Part shown: one piece after another, positions 9,684-20,011 of the stretch
Position numbering within the stretch: position 1 is the stretch's first letter
Layout: each line of letters opens with the position of its first letter
From: Trypanosoma brucei gambiense DAL972
Lineage: Eukaryota > Euglenozoa > Kinetoplastea > Trypanosomatida > Trypanosomatidae
Length of the DNA stretch: 64,000 nt
Direction: 5' to 3'
Assembly (NCBI RefSeq): GCF_000210295.1
Contig: NC_026735.1
Location: forward strand, 73,749 to 137,748
Notes under the pieces: model-generated
Told to the model about the DNA's origin: nothing
Database searches by the model: none
The model's input: the letters and a program-made list of their open reading frames with translations, nothing else
Translations under genes and position numbers: made by a program

Positions 9684-11198
9684 TCGGTAGCAGTTTGATC
9701 GATCTCCGTAGTTCAGCCATCATAATGGGACTGAACTCACTCGCTATCGTCTTTATGGGTGCTGGTGGGTGTGAGTCGGGGTGCCTTCTTGCGCGGGACG
9801 AGTACAGTTTACTGAACCTCTCAGCTTGACGGTAGTCCGTGATGGCCGCGTTATCAACAAGTACAGCCGGTGTGGTTAGTGTTCGTGGCGCATATACCTT
9901 CTTGACAATGTGCCAACTGCAGCGGTCTGACACCGCAAGTCTGGAGCATAGCGTGCTCAATCTCTTCTTTGTGGTACGGTCCAGGATCTGCTTACGCGTG
10001 GCTACCAACTTTTCCCTTCGGTGGGAGGGTCCGCATCCAGCGATCTCTTCATCGAGTTTCGCGAGCTCAGGTGTCCAATGTGGTGGCGTTGCTCTGCAGC
10101 CACGGGGGACGGAGACCTTCGTCGCAATGCGGATAATGGAGCTCAATTTCTGTTCCAGGGTGTTGACGTTCTTCTCTCTACCAATTTTCCTGCAGAGCTC
10201 GTCAACCTTGAGACGGAAATTCCTCCAGTTAGCTTTTAGCCATGCGTACATGGGCTTTTGAAGCCGCGGGCATCTCAGTGCATCTGTGTCGTCTCCAACG
10301 ATAACGTCGAAAAATATGTGATGGTGATCGCTATCGGGAGAATACAGCGATGTCCACGTGTACACTGTGCAATTCCTTGACAGTGTCACATCAGGGGTGG
10401 ACTCTCCGTGGTGGCGCGCGTACATGGTGCACTCACCAGTGTTGCAGACCAGAAACTGGTTGTCAATGCACCACTGTGTGAGGGTTTCACCCTTGGTATT
10501 TGGTGGGCTCGCGCGATCCCATGCCAACGCGTGTGCGTTAGCGTCTGCACCGATGAGCTGGGCACCGTCAGTTGACAGAGGCGTATCTAGGTCAGTTCCC
10601 GTGAAGGTGTGTTTTGGTGGATGTATGCCGACGTGACGGTCAGCGCCGTTCCACGTGCAAGGTGAATTGTTGCATGCACTTGTTCAATGCGACAAACAAC
10701 GGCCATACCGGTCTCGACTGGTAGGTCCTCCCTCACTAGTATTGATACACCACCTCCTTTGCAGTTACGAGCTATTCCGTGATGTTGGTAGCCAGCAACG
10801 CTAAAGCAAGCCGCCTCTCCAGGCATCATCCTTGTCTCGCTCAACAGACAAAAGGCGATCCGCTCATCAACAAGGGTTTTGTGGAGTGCTAATCTCTTTC
10901 CTTGAGATAGCCCAGCCCAGTTCCACTGCATCCCGCGCAATGACGGGCCGGGATTCTCTTCCACATCACCGGACAGCAGCATCTTAGCGCGGATGATACT
11001 GCTAATGGCATGCTGGCACGTCCCCAGGGACCGACAAATGAAAAACGGTGTCCCAGCAAGACGCTGCTGATCCCTGTGCTGTATGATGCCGTAGCCGGAG
11101 CACAGCAGTGTTCCACATGAAAGGAACGTTGGTGGCTCTTGGCTTCCCCCGATGAGATGGGGTACTGGACCCTGGCACCACATTGAGGTGGCCGGCAT
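9625..11198 (-). pseudogene. ingi 5' ORF: 2A-like leader plus APE endonuclease
   Basis: Open segment 11198-10587 begins in the 5' hallmark region and contains a 2A-like motif, then an APE-type endonuclease N-terminus (WNWAGLSQGK, LLSETRM). Segment 10527-9625 continues the endonuclease (SPDSDHHHIFFDV, with the catalytic SDHHH) and the linker to RT. A frameshift lies between 10587 and 10527 and another between 9683 and 9625. The endonuclease nicks target DNA to prime reverse transcription. Confidence 0.88.
10944..10979 (-). other. 2A-like ribosome-skipping motif in ingi ORF
   Basis: Residues 74-85 of the 5' ORF read LLSGDVEENPGP, an exact DxExNPGP-type 2A motif. 2A peptides cause ribosomal skipping before the final proline, releasing the upstream leader from the polyprotein. 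The motif is reported for trypanosomatid APE retrotransposons. It is intact here although the ORF is broken downstream. Confidence 0.9.
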
Positions 11199-11206
11199 CT
11201 CCAGGG
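11130..11206 (-). promoter_or_regulatory. Pr77-type 5' hallmark of ingi
   Basis: The first 77 bases of the element (minus strand, starting CCTGGAGATGCCGG) match the conserved 5' hallmark shared by trypanosomatid retroposons. In L1Tc this segment acts as an internal promoter and its RNA as a ribozyme. Function here is inferred from family knowledge. A diverged copy lies at 19085-19156. Confidence 0.8.
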
Positions 11207-12274
11207 AGTAGAAACGACTAATGGCGACACTAAGCCATATGCACGGCTAAAACCAGGCATAGCACGTGACAGAACTAACGCCCAAATTAACCACTTCTTA
11301 GCAACAGGGATCAGCCTACAGACTCAATACAAGCAGGCAACCACTGAAGTAGCTAGGAAAGATAACGATGTTGAGCGAATGATGACAGAAGTAGCGTTCG
11401 GGACAGGGAAAGCAGCGTTCGATAAGGACAAGTTAATTACAGAGCGCAACAACCTTTGTGGCAGCACCGCCAACGGCCATGCAGACGTATGATGATCTGT
11501 AGCGGCGGACCTAATTTGTTTGTGCACACAAAACAGCGCAGCCTCCGGGTATTCCTGCGGCAATAACCTCAATAGTCAATTGGAAACTTGGAAAAGCAAG
11601 GTTAGTGATGCGGCAACAGCATGGTGAGCAATAGAGATAGCCTTCAAGGCGATGGCAAAGCCAAAAAAAAAGTAACACCGCACCTAATACACAACTTAAT
11701 AGGAACTTTCTTTGCTCAAATCGGACGGGGAAACACCGATAGAACCGCAGAAAATTAGCGGTTTACACTTTTAAAGACAGCAACAAGCGCCTGTGCAGCT
11801 GCTACGACCACAATATGTGCGAACTACCACACGCAGCTAGGCAAATCTGTGGCCGGAATACAATGGGTAAACACACTGCTAGAAGCAGCAGATGACTTGG
11901 AAGCAGCGACTGCAGTGGTACACAAGGCGACTCAGCTGAAGCAAGCGGTAGAAACACTGCAACACCAAGCGGGAGCAGCGTACACTGCATGTTCATTAAA
12001 CCTTGCACCGGCTACGACAACGCAGACCACTGATACTCAAACCACAGCAAAAATAAAAGATTGCACGAAGAACAATCCTAAAAAGACCTGTGAAGAGAAG
12101 AACTGCAAATGGGAAGGTGATGGTGAGAAGGGAGAGTGCAAACCCAAAGAGAAAGGATAGCACAAAAATCAAGAAGATAGTGAAACCAAATAGAAAAAGG
12201 TAACAACATACATCACAGGCAGAAATTCAATCATAATTAAGGCTCCTCTTTTACTTGCATTTTTGCTTCAATAA
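11207..12274 (+). pseudogene. VSG pseudogene, N-terminal truncation
   Basis: Plus-strand remnant of a variant surface glycoprotein. Visible parts: an N-terminal-domain segment (11241 on) ending in a Cys-rich ADLICLCTQN block near 11500; a C-terminal domain at 11849-12160 with the CTKNNPKKTC / CKW / GEC cysteine spacing; and a GPI-anchor signal ending APLLLAFLLQ at 12224-12274. Breaks: the start is missing at the ingi junction, there are in-frame TGA codons near 11490 and 11625, a frame change before 11849, and two in-frame TAG codons between the C-terminal domain and the GPI signal. The GPI signal is in the same frame as the C-terminal domain. It could serve only as a donor for segmental gene conversion. 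Most silent VSGs in this genus are pseudogenes. Confidence 0.88.
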
Positions 12275-12363
12275 TTAATTTTGCGACACCATTTTTGATC
12301 AATTTTTTGATTATACGCAAATTTACTTTTTTAAAAATATTTACGAGCATTTTCTTTTACTTA

Positions 12364-12377
12364 TGATAATTTAACAA
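12364..12377 (+). promoter_or_regulatory. degenerate VSG 3'-UTR 16-mer-like element
   Basis: TGATAATTTAACAA lies 90 bases after the VSG stop and resembles the conserved VSG 3'-UTR 16-mer (TGATATATTTTAACAC), which stabilises VSG mRNA. The position is typical but the match is partial. Confidence 0.45.
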
Positions 12378-12554
12378 TGTTTTATGAAAAGTGAAAACGT
12401 TTAAAAAGTCGTAATTTTTGAAATTATAAAACTTTTTATAAAATGTGTATGATCATTTTATATGGGTGTAAAGTAATAGGGTTATATTGTATGAAAAATG
12501 AGTGATAATCTAAGATTTTCCCATTAGGTTATTTTTCTTTATCTCATGGGTATT

Positions 12555-12652
12555 AGGTAAGGTTATTATAATAATTATTATACTAATTATTATGATATAA
12601 AATTGTTGTGAGTGTGTATATACTAATATTATAATAAGGGGTGTTGTGAGGA
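12555..12652 (+). repeat. 70-bp-repeat-like sequence (about one degenerate unit)
   Basis: The TTA/TAA-rich run followed by GTTGTGAGTGTGTATATAC, TAATATTATAATAAG and GTGTTGTGAG matches the characteristic parts of T. brucei 70-bp repeats. These sit upstream of VSG cassettes and act as recombination tracts. Here they would flank a VSG hidden in, or lost at, the gap at 12937. Confidence 0.7.
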
Positions 12653-12936
12653 CAAAATAGAAAGGAAAAAAGGAGCACTAAAATTGATGTGAGTAGTGTA
12701 ATGTGAGTAAGTGAGTGAAAAAGAATGAGTTGGAGTGATCAGAAATATTATCATAAAAGAGAATGCAGAGAAGAGAGTAGATTATACGCGCTGTCAAATG
12801 GAGAAGAGGACAAGTGAGAACTATGCGAAAGAACATGGAGGCTCTTACCATGGCACTACCGTGAACAGATTCCTGAGATAATAGAGTTACTACGTTGTAC
12901 GCAACGATACCAACAGGATATTCCGCTGTCTAGTGT

Positions 12937-13036
12937 NNNNNNNNNNNNNNNNNNNNNNNNNNNNNNNNNNNNNNNNNNNNNNNNNNNNNNNNNNNNNNNN
13001 NNNNNNNNNNNNNNNNNNNNNNNNNNNNNNNNNNNN
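12937..13036. other. assembly gap (100 N)
   Basis: A 100-N placeholder on the edge of the 29-bp tandem array, which probably means the array was too repetitive to assemble and is longer than shown. Confidence 0.99.
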
Positions 13037-13575
13037 TATTACGTGTTTTTTGTGTAAAAGCGTGTTATTACGTGTTTTATGTAAAAAAGCGTGTAATTAA
13101 GTGTTTTATGTAAAAAAGCGTGTAATTAAGTGTTTTATGTGCAAAAGCGTGTAATTACGAGTTTTATTTTGAAAAACGTGTTTTTACGTGTTTTTTGTGT
13201 AAAAGCTTGTAATTAAGTGTTTTATTTTGAAAAAGCGTGTTATTACGTGTTTTATTTTGAAAAAGCGTGTTATTACGTGTTTTATTTTGAAAAAGCGTGT
13301 TATTACGTGTTTTATGTGTAAAAGCGTGTAATTAAGTGTTTTATTTTGAAAAAGCGTGTTATTACGTGTTTTATGTAAAAAAGCGTGTTATTACGTGTTT
13401 TATTTTGAAAAAGCGTGTTATTAAGTGTTTTATTTTGAAAATGCGTGTAATTAAGTGTTTTATGTGCAAATGCGTGTTATTAAGTGTTTTATGTGCAAAA
13501 GCGTGTAATTAAGTGTTTTATGTGCAAAAGCGTGTTATGAAGTGTTTTATGTGTAAAAGCGTGTTATTAAGTGTT
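13037..13575. repeat. AT-rich tandem array, 29-bp unit, about 18 copies
   Basis: The GCGTGT motif recurs at 13060, 13089 and 13118, a 29-bp period. Consensus parts are AAAGCGTGT(T/A)ATTA(C/A)GTG then TTTTATxTxxA. Variants differ at two or three positions (TTATTACG/TAATTAAG; TTTTGAAA/TGTAAAA/TGCAAAA). The array begins at a gap and ends against an rRNA fragment. AT-rich satellites of about 30 bp are described at T. brucei centromeres; assignment here is inference. Confidence 0.95.
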
Positions 13576-13589
13576 TTATGTGTTTGTGA

Positions 13590-13772
13590 GATTTTGAAGG
13601 GATCTCGCAGGCATCGTGAGGGAAGTATGGGGTAGTACGAGAGGAACTCCCATGCCGTGCCTCTGGTTTCTGGAGTTTGTCGAAGGGCAAGTGCTCCGAC
13701 GCTATCGCACGGTGGTTCTCGGCTGAACGCCTCTAAGCCAGAAACCAGTCCCAAGACCGGGTGCCCGTAAAA
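13590..13772 (+). rRNA. small LSU rRNA fragment with the sarcin-ricin loop
   Basis: Contains AGTACGAGAGGAACT, the universal sarcin-ricin loop, followed by GAACGCCTCTAAGCCAGAAA, the conserved LSU domain VI segment. The segment is about 183 nt, the size I recall for the trypanosomatid fragment called f in Crithidia or S2/delta in T. brucei. Ends are set by homology to that size, not measured. In trypanosomatids LSU rRNA is cut into two large and several small pieces. No 28S-beta precedes it; the satellite array runs straight into its 5' side, so it is an orphan piece of an rDNA unit. Confidence 0.88.
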
Positions 13773-14084
13773 GCAAAAAGCAAAAAGAGAAAGAATAGGG
13801 GAAAATATAGTGTACATGTAAAGTGCGTTCCATATATATATATATATTCATTTATATAAGTGTGTGGGCACGGCTTGTGTGTATCTCTATATGGCTCACT
13901 GACATTGAAGGGAATGCAAAAGTGTATAATAATACTACGTACGCGTGTGTATATTATTACTTTGTATTTCTGTGTGAGACGTGTTTTTTGTGCGGGCATA
14001 TATGTATATAAATGCTCTTTATACCTCCGTCTCTTCCAGTTGTTTGTTCACGCTCAAGACAAAAAAAAACGTATTCGAAACGAA

Positions 14085-14165
14085 TATTATCTCGAATCGC
14101 CACTTCTCTTATCTGGTGGGCTCTGCCCGCCCTTGTCGGCGCCCAGTACCTTCATTTTCACAAGA
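14085..14165 (+). rRNA. candidate small LSU rRNA fragment (about 73 nt class)
   Basis: A GC-rich island in AT-rich spacer with a strong hairpin-forming GTGGGCTCTGCCCGCCC. Position and size fit the roughly 73-nt fragment (j / S6) expected after the sarcin-ricin fragment. Assignment is by order and composition only. Confidence 0.45.
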
Positions 14166-14409
14166 TCTGTTTTGAACGCGTTGAACAAAAAACGAAAGCA
14201 ACGGAAGAATTTCATTACTTATAAAGTATATGTAATGATGCGGAGGTGTGAGAGGTATTATATTATGTTTGCATCAACAATGCGCATGCATATACGCTCT
14301 ATGTGTGTGTGTAAGTGCCACCAACTCTGTGAACCAAACCTATCTCTCTCTCTGTGTATATATATTTATATACAATACAATAATATTTTGTCCCTCTCCA
14401 AACGAGAGT

Positions 14410-14545
14410 ACATGCATGGGCTGGCATGAGCGGCACGCTCCACGACCGTGGGGCTCGAGGGGCACTTTACGTCCCGAGGCGCTGAACCTTGATGCTTGGA
14501 ATTTCATGCTCAGGGACTTTTGAAGAAGTCATATGTGTGTGCTTG
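14410..14545 (+). rRNA. candidate 3'-terminal small LSU rRNA fragment
   Basis: A structured GC-rich segment with paired GAGCGGCACGCTC and GAGGGGCACTTTACGTCCCGAG stems, then GCGCTGAACCTTGATGC. It resembles the 3'-terminal LSU helices. It fits the roughly 135-nt fragment (g / S4) in order and size. Boundaries are approximate. Confidence 0.5.
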
Positions 14546-17394
14546 TATATGTGTATGTGTGTTGTGTTACGTTGCGTCGAGATGTTGGGGTCACATTCTC
14601 TACTCTGTGTGTAGTCTCCTATTTTGCATCACGTTGTGACGGGGAGCCTTTTATTGGATGTGTGTGTATGGTCACTCGGATATTCTGCTATGCCGCAATT
14701 GTTCCATGCAAGAATAAAATTAATAGCATGCCATTGTGATTTATAATAATATATGTTGTAAGCCTTTATTTTGGCTGAGATTCCCATGTATATGGCATCC
14801 AATATGTCCAAGAGGCAAGTGTATATTTATTTATTGATGTTTACATATATCTCATATTTGTCGCACTGGGGGTTATGCTCTCCATATCACAATATATTAT
14901 ATGCTGAGGAGACAGCTTGCACACGTATGGGGAATTTATAGGAATATTATAATAAGCTCCTTTGTGTTTGCCGCTTTTCTAGAAATGTGAGAATAATGCA
15001 AACCGTATATTTTGTGGCTGGTAAAGGTTTGTTATAATATATCGACATAGTTTTCCCCTGTACATACTAATAATATACCATGAGGCATTATGTGCACAAT
15101 ATGGGAAGTGTGGCTACTGTATATGTTATTTGTTAACTCTTCCTTCGGATGAAACACTACAGTGTCACACCTCTCCTTCTCATATCATATGTATGTGCTT
15201 CACCTCACATTATTACTCCATACCATCGTGTTCTAATGGGAGAAATAATGTGGAATGATAGATTGGGTGAAAAAAGAAAAGATCAGAAAGGCATGACTAT
15301 CTCTCTCTATAGTGTGTGGTGTACGCTGTTGATGCTTTGAAAGTTCTGCATCATCACGTGATATCATATACCCGTATGCTGCGCTTGTGCATCCGTATGT
15401 GTATATATTTTCTTTGATACATTCTCGGCGTAATGGAGAGTGTGTCCATGTCAGTTATTTTTTGTTTCCTTCACGAACTTACGCACTTCAATGCGAATTT
15501 CCATCGTTTTACACACGGTGCAGTCGCTTAGCCCTATTATGCGAGGTGCGTGTGGTTAGTAAAAGATTAAGAAGAAGAGAGGCTTTAACCGATATGTTAG
15601 AGAGGCGCAAAAAGTAATGTTCAATTTCAAAAGGGATTTGGTTCTTTCTTTTCGTTTCCTTCAAACTTTTTATTTCTACTGAATAAGAGGTTTTGATGGT
15701 GCATAAACGCGAACACTTAGTTCCTACCATCGTACATGTGTTTTTTTTTTTTGAAAAGTATCGGCTGTTGTGTCAAAATACACGCATGTTCTGCGAGTAA
15801 GGAGAAACCCACGGCTATTGATGAAGTAAATGCGATTGGGCACAAAAATGAAAATTCCTCTATTCAATATACGCTTGCGGTTGTGAATTCCCATTATCGA
15901 CATTGGAACTTCGAATGTCCTCGGCATGCTGTGGTGGCGAGCTGTTGTGGCGCACTTCTTCTTCCCAGTTAGAAGTTTTGAACACCAACACTCGGCGGGC
16001 TGTAAAAGGTGCTTCCACGGACCATCCCCTTCTTAGCACTCCACATGGAAATGTGTACCAATGTATGGGGATCGTGACTTGGGAAAATGTAGAGAGATCA
16101 CAATTGCTTTGGGAGCAGAATATTTCATGCCAATCAACATGGAAAAGATATATCATACAATATTTGGAGGTAAACCCAAGAGCCTCCTAACAATGTGTGC
16201 AGATAATTGACCTGGCAAACATGACAGGTAAAGCTAAAACGTTTTCTTTGACTCTGCATCTGTAAACAGGATACTTGACACACGTTTGGAGCATTAAGAG
16301 GATGATGGGAGCACATTTTTTTCTGTAGCTCTCAGTTATTCACTCAATCACGTGCGATACTAAGGTAGTAAAGTGCACTCCATGTTTTTTTTTGTCTTTT
16401 CCCTTTTAAAATACGCCCAAGTAGTACATGAGAGGATCTTTTAGCCAACTGGTTTAGAACCGGTATCGTGATTGTTCTTTCCACTCAAATTAAAAAGAAA
16501 AACTCGTATTTCTCTTGGAACAGGATGTGTAGGATTGTGTGTTCATCGCAGTGCGCTACTTCAGTAGAACCGTGGTGCACTCGCTTTAATATAGGCATAG
16601 TTTTATAGGGCGGTGGGAGCGGTCTGCCTGGCTGTGATTGGTGCGTTGAAATGGGTGCAACAACATGAAGTCCATGAATTCCAAAACTGGTTTATCACCT
16701 CAATCATTCAACCCGACAACTATCACTGAAGGAAGTCCGAGTCTGGCCTGCACATATCCGATTTCCAAAAAAGCCTCTTTTTACAGTTCAATAGATGCCA
16801 CTTTCCCCTCGTAATTATCATCAGCACACCGAAAGTTCATTAAACTTCCAATATTCCATTTATCCCAGTGATACCTAATTGTCTTATGGCACGCCATTTC
16901 TAGAGGTGGGAACAGAATAAATCCGTTTTCAGCCTGACTGTGGCCATGTATACAAAGAAAGATCGGTAACCCTTGAAGTCAAGTCAGCCGTGGAGGCACC
17001 CGTACTCAGGAGTTCCTAAATGTTACGTAAGGCTGGCTGCCACACTTTTGAAATCTCGCATAAAGCTTCCGATTTGATTGCATTAGAAAAATGAACCTTT
17101 AGTGAGAAATATGATAATCCAGTAAATTCCCAAGGTGAAGGAACCTCCAGAGTTATTGGAAAGTAGCGAAACAATATCCGCATTTCAATAGAGGGGAGAG
17201 GCGTTTATTCATTTATTTTTTGTATCATTTTCTGTAGGGGATGACGCATGAACACATTACAGTGCAAGTCATAGTGTACCATATTTTTTTTTTTTTACAG
17301 AGGCCTGTTTCGTGTTATGTCCGAACTAGTTATGCGTGACCAGTTGCAAACGTTCAGCTTTTAGTCCTCGGTCTTCCTTAATTGCGAAAACAGT
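14546..17394. other. AT-rich spacer after rDNA fragment, no assigned gene
   Basis: Probably rDNA spacer or satellite-flanking DNA at first (14546-15600), with many short TATA runs. From 15735 to 16320 both strands have short open frames; the minus-strand one at 15860-16156 and the plus-strand one at 15903-16190 are the best. Neither is recognisable. 16320-17394 shows nothing I can assign. Confidence 0.5.
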
Positions 17395-17618
17395 TTACTT
17401 GAGAGTGAAAGGCTTCTGCCTCTTCTTTTTTTTTTTTTGAGCCAAACGTAGAAGAGCATAGTGGAGTTTACAATTTTCATTCAGAGGAGTGGGCAGCTTT
17501 TTGTGTAGTCTATTCTCCTTTATAGGGGTGTTCCTCTCGAATGAAGGAAGTACATGTTGGAAGAGAATGAGGGGTTTCTCAATTTCTAGGAGGAATTGTG
17601 CAAGGTTCTTGGTGAACA

Positions 17619-18180
17619 CTATCTTCTGCATATTTTCGCCCTCAAGCCCGAAGTAACTGCGGAGCACTTTAGGCTTGAGCGCACGAGTAAGTGGGTGGGA
17701 TTCCCTTCGCATTCGTTGGAGTGTGTATGTTTCCTTTCAACGCAGATTTCATGTTTTTGATGGCGATGTATAGATGAACCTGATGTTGAGCGGGACGTCT
17801 TATTTCGGTTTACGAACGTGAAGTGTAGATGAAACCCTCTGACGTTGAAGCTCCGGAGCGGTGGTGGAGATTCTTTTGCTACGGAGAAGGGATGCTGTCT
17901 ATGCATTCCCCCGAAGTGCTCCATCAGGTTGTCTTTTGATACATGCGTATGACGGCATTGCGTGCAACAGGTGTCATTTACACCTATAGTTACCGTGTTC
18001 CAAATGAGGGATACCTCTTGTTCTGTGATGGAACGGCTCCGTTTTGTACCAGCGTTACTATCCAGGGGATGGCCTCTGCGGTGTTGAATCTTGGTGCTTG
18101 GTGTTGTTCCCCCTTTTGATTGTGATACAAAGCCACATTGCGTGCATTGTAGCGGCCCAGATGTGCCTACTGGGTCGTTC
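17619..18180 (-). pseudogene. C2H2 zinc-finger remnant of the degenerate element
   Basis: One minus frame stays open from about 18180 to 17619 and holds two classical fingers. One begins LQCTQCGFVSQSK and has later HRRGH; the other is CCTQCRHTHVSKDNLMEHF then GGMH. Spacing fits C-x2-C...H-x4-H. Upstream the frame meets a stop near 18275. Together with the fingers at 18550-18880 it forms the C-terminal nucleic-acid-binding region of the old retroelement. A free-standing zinc-finger gene is a less likely alternative. Confidence 0.6.
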
Positions 18181-18549
18181 AGTGGATGCCCTCTCGTTTC
18201 CGTTGCTCGGGAGCCCTTCGTTGGAATACTTGCATTCTCTTCGAGTTCCCGTTGCCTTTTTATTCCTCGCGACCCCGTTTACGGTTGTACTTCGCAGTAT
18301 TTCATCCCGTGACTTATCACTAGTCCAATTTACGTGTGAAATATATAGCTGCGAGGTCCATATATCGCTTCATTTTCTCCAGAGGTTGAACTGGTGGTGT
18401 TATCACTTTGTTCATTGGTGTTGGGTTGATGCGGTCGGTTTTCACTTTGTGTGCCTAGCCGTTTCTCCACCAATGGAATGATGTGCTAAAGCTGACCTCT
18501 GCTCTTTATTCCATGACGTATTGTCGAGCCTCTCTGCTAAATCAATTTG

Positions 18550-18880
18550 AACCCACAGATTCCTCACTGGAGTGTGTTTTTTTATCGTATTCAGTGTGGA
18601 TTATGGTTCCGCGAGTGTGGGGTGGAAAGGGACTGTCGTTGGTCATGTAGTGTTTCTGTGGCCTGCACAATGTTAGTACACCTGCACTCTTGGATTGAAA
18701 GCCACGTTCTGCGCAAACCCATTTGTGCTGTTTGATATTTTCATCTTCTTTCCGCTTCTCCGACATTTCATCGTCTAACTTTCTCGTTTTGCCGTGAAGG
18801 CATCGAGTTTTGGGCCATGCGAACCCTCCTTTGTTTCCATAGGATTTGTTACAGACAATGAGCACATACGACTTCGGTGG
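18550..18880 (-). pseudogene. second zinc-finger remnant of the degenerate element
   Basis: The minus strand reads a decayed finger (CNKSYGNKGGF...RCLHG) and another (WVCAERGFQSKSAGVLTL...QKH) in which single changes removed a Cys and a His. The layout matches the finger blocks of ingi-clade polyproteins. It lies directly after the inserted ingi/RIME 5' fragment. Confidence 0.55.
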
Positions 18881-18929
18881 AGGGGGCAGGGGTTATAGGG
18901 TGAAATTTCAGGCACCACCCCAAGTTCTG

Positions 18930-19156
18930 CAGCATGTGCGGGTGATACTGCTGATGGCACGCTAGCCACGTGCCCAGGGACCGACAAATAAAAGACGCTG
19001 TCCCAGAAAGACGCTGCTGATCCCTGTGCTGTATGACGCTGTAGCCGAAGCAAAGCATTGTTCCCCATGAGAAGAACGCTGCTGGCTCTTGGCTTCCCCC
19101 GATGAGACGGGGCACTGGACTCTGACACCACCTTGATGGAGCCAGCATCACCAGGG
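18930..19156 (-). mobile_element. RIME-A-like (ingi 5') fragment inserted in the old element
   Basis: About 225 bp closely resembling the first 220 bp of the ingi at 10987-11206. It includes the Pr77 hallmark (19085-19156) and shared strings such as AGCGTCTTTCTGGGACAGCG (minus). Similarity fades near the position of the 2A motif. It lies between the post-RNase H block and the finger blocks of the degenerate element, so it looks like a nested insertion or recombination product. No poly(A) tail is visible. Confidence 0.75.
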
Positions 19157-20011
19157 TGTGCAGCATGTTTCAACCGGCGCAATGCCTCATGGTAGGGTAC
19201 ACTGTGAATTTAGTTCGTATGAAACACTATGTGAGCTCTATCGGAATTTATTTTCCCGCAGTGTGCGCAGGGATGGGTCTGACACCATCTGCACCTGTTA
19301 GGAACTGTTTTGTTTATCCTCCGAAGCAACCATCCATATGTATTCGATGTCCCAATGCGGAATTGGCGACTTCACCTGGTCTATCGGTTTAGTGGCAAAT
19401 CTTCTTTAGTTGGTTGCCATTCACCGGTCATTTCCAACCTGTGTGTCTTCAGTTTCTCTCTGCTCACCCTGAGGTGTCACTTTTCCAAGGCAGTGATGTC
19501 GGGTATCCACCCAACGTCTTGTTGAGGAACGTTTGCAGATGCCCTCGCTTTTGTGTTCGTCAATTCATTCTTTTCTACACCACAATGTCCAAAAATAAGC
19601 TGAGGGCAGATGCTGGTGCTATGATATCCGATACCCAAGAGTACTATCCAAGTCTCCCGCAAAATTCCTGCCTTTACCGCTGTTTTTCCCATTCGCAGTG
19701 CCTCGAACAGCGACCGCCGGCCAGTAGAAAGAGACATTTTACACGGATGAGCTCCCTTCGGTTGTAATATGCTTATCATTTTATGCAAAACCTCGAACAT
19801 TACTATGCACTCAGGTTGGTAGCTACACGCTATTGTTCCGGCTCCACAGTGAACCGTCGAGATGGGATTGTCGTTCCTATATGTCGTTGAGGAAGCCCCT
19901 GATTTTATTCCTAAGGAAACAGATCCGTCTGCTCATACTTCAAAATGCGGCATGGAATTTAGTTGGGTTCCCTTTGCACGGTAGTGCCTTACAATCCATT
20001 TCTTACATAAT

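Larger units (their letters stand above)
6918..11206 (-). mobile_element. ingi-type non-LTR retrotransposon, degenerate, 3' end in gap
   Basis: The minus strand reads, 5' to 3': the trypanosomatid retroposon hallmark (11130-11206), a 2A-like peptide, an APE-type endonuclease, reverse transcriptase, RNase H and C2H2 zinc fingers. This is the order of T. brucei ingi, which I recall as about 5.2 kb. The coding frame is broken by at least three frameshifts and one stop, so this copy cannot encode its own polyprotein. About 4.29 kb is visible; the remaining 3' part, including the poly(A) tail, would fall in the gap at 6818-6917. Its 5' end directly abuts a VSG pseudogene lacking its N-terminal part, consistent with insertion into that VSG. 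The reading frames are well preserved between breaks, indicating a fairly young insertion. Confidence 0.92.

Noticed and set aside
13037..13575. Regular 29-bp repeats could suggest a CRISPR array
   Set aside because: The units are contiguous with no unique spacers and the surrounding genome is clearly eukaryotic, so it is a satellite.
18044..18481. 145-codon plus-strand frame with hydrophobic stretches
   Set aside because: It overlaps the minus-strand zinc-finger frame with clear C2H2 spacing, so it is most likely antisense shadow.
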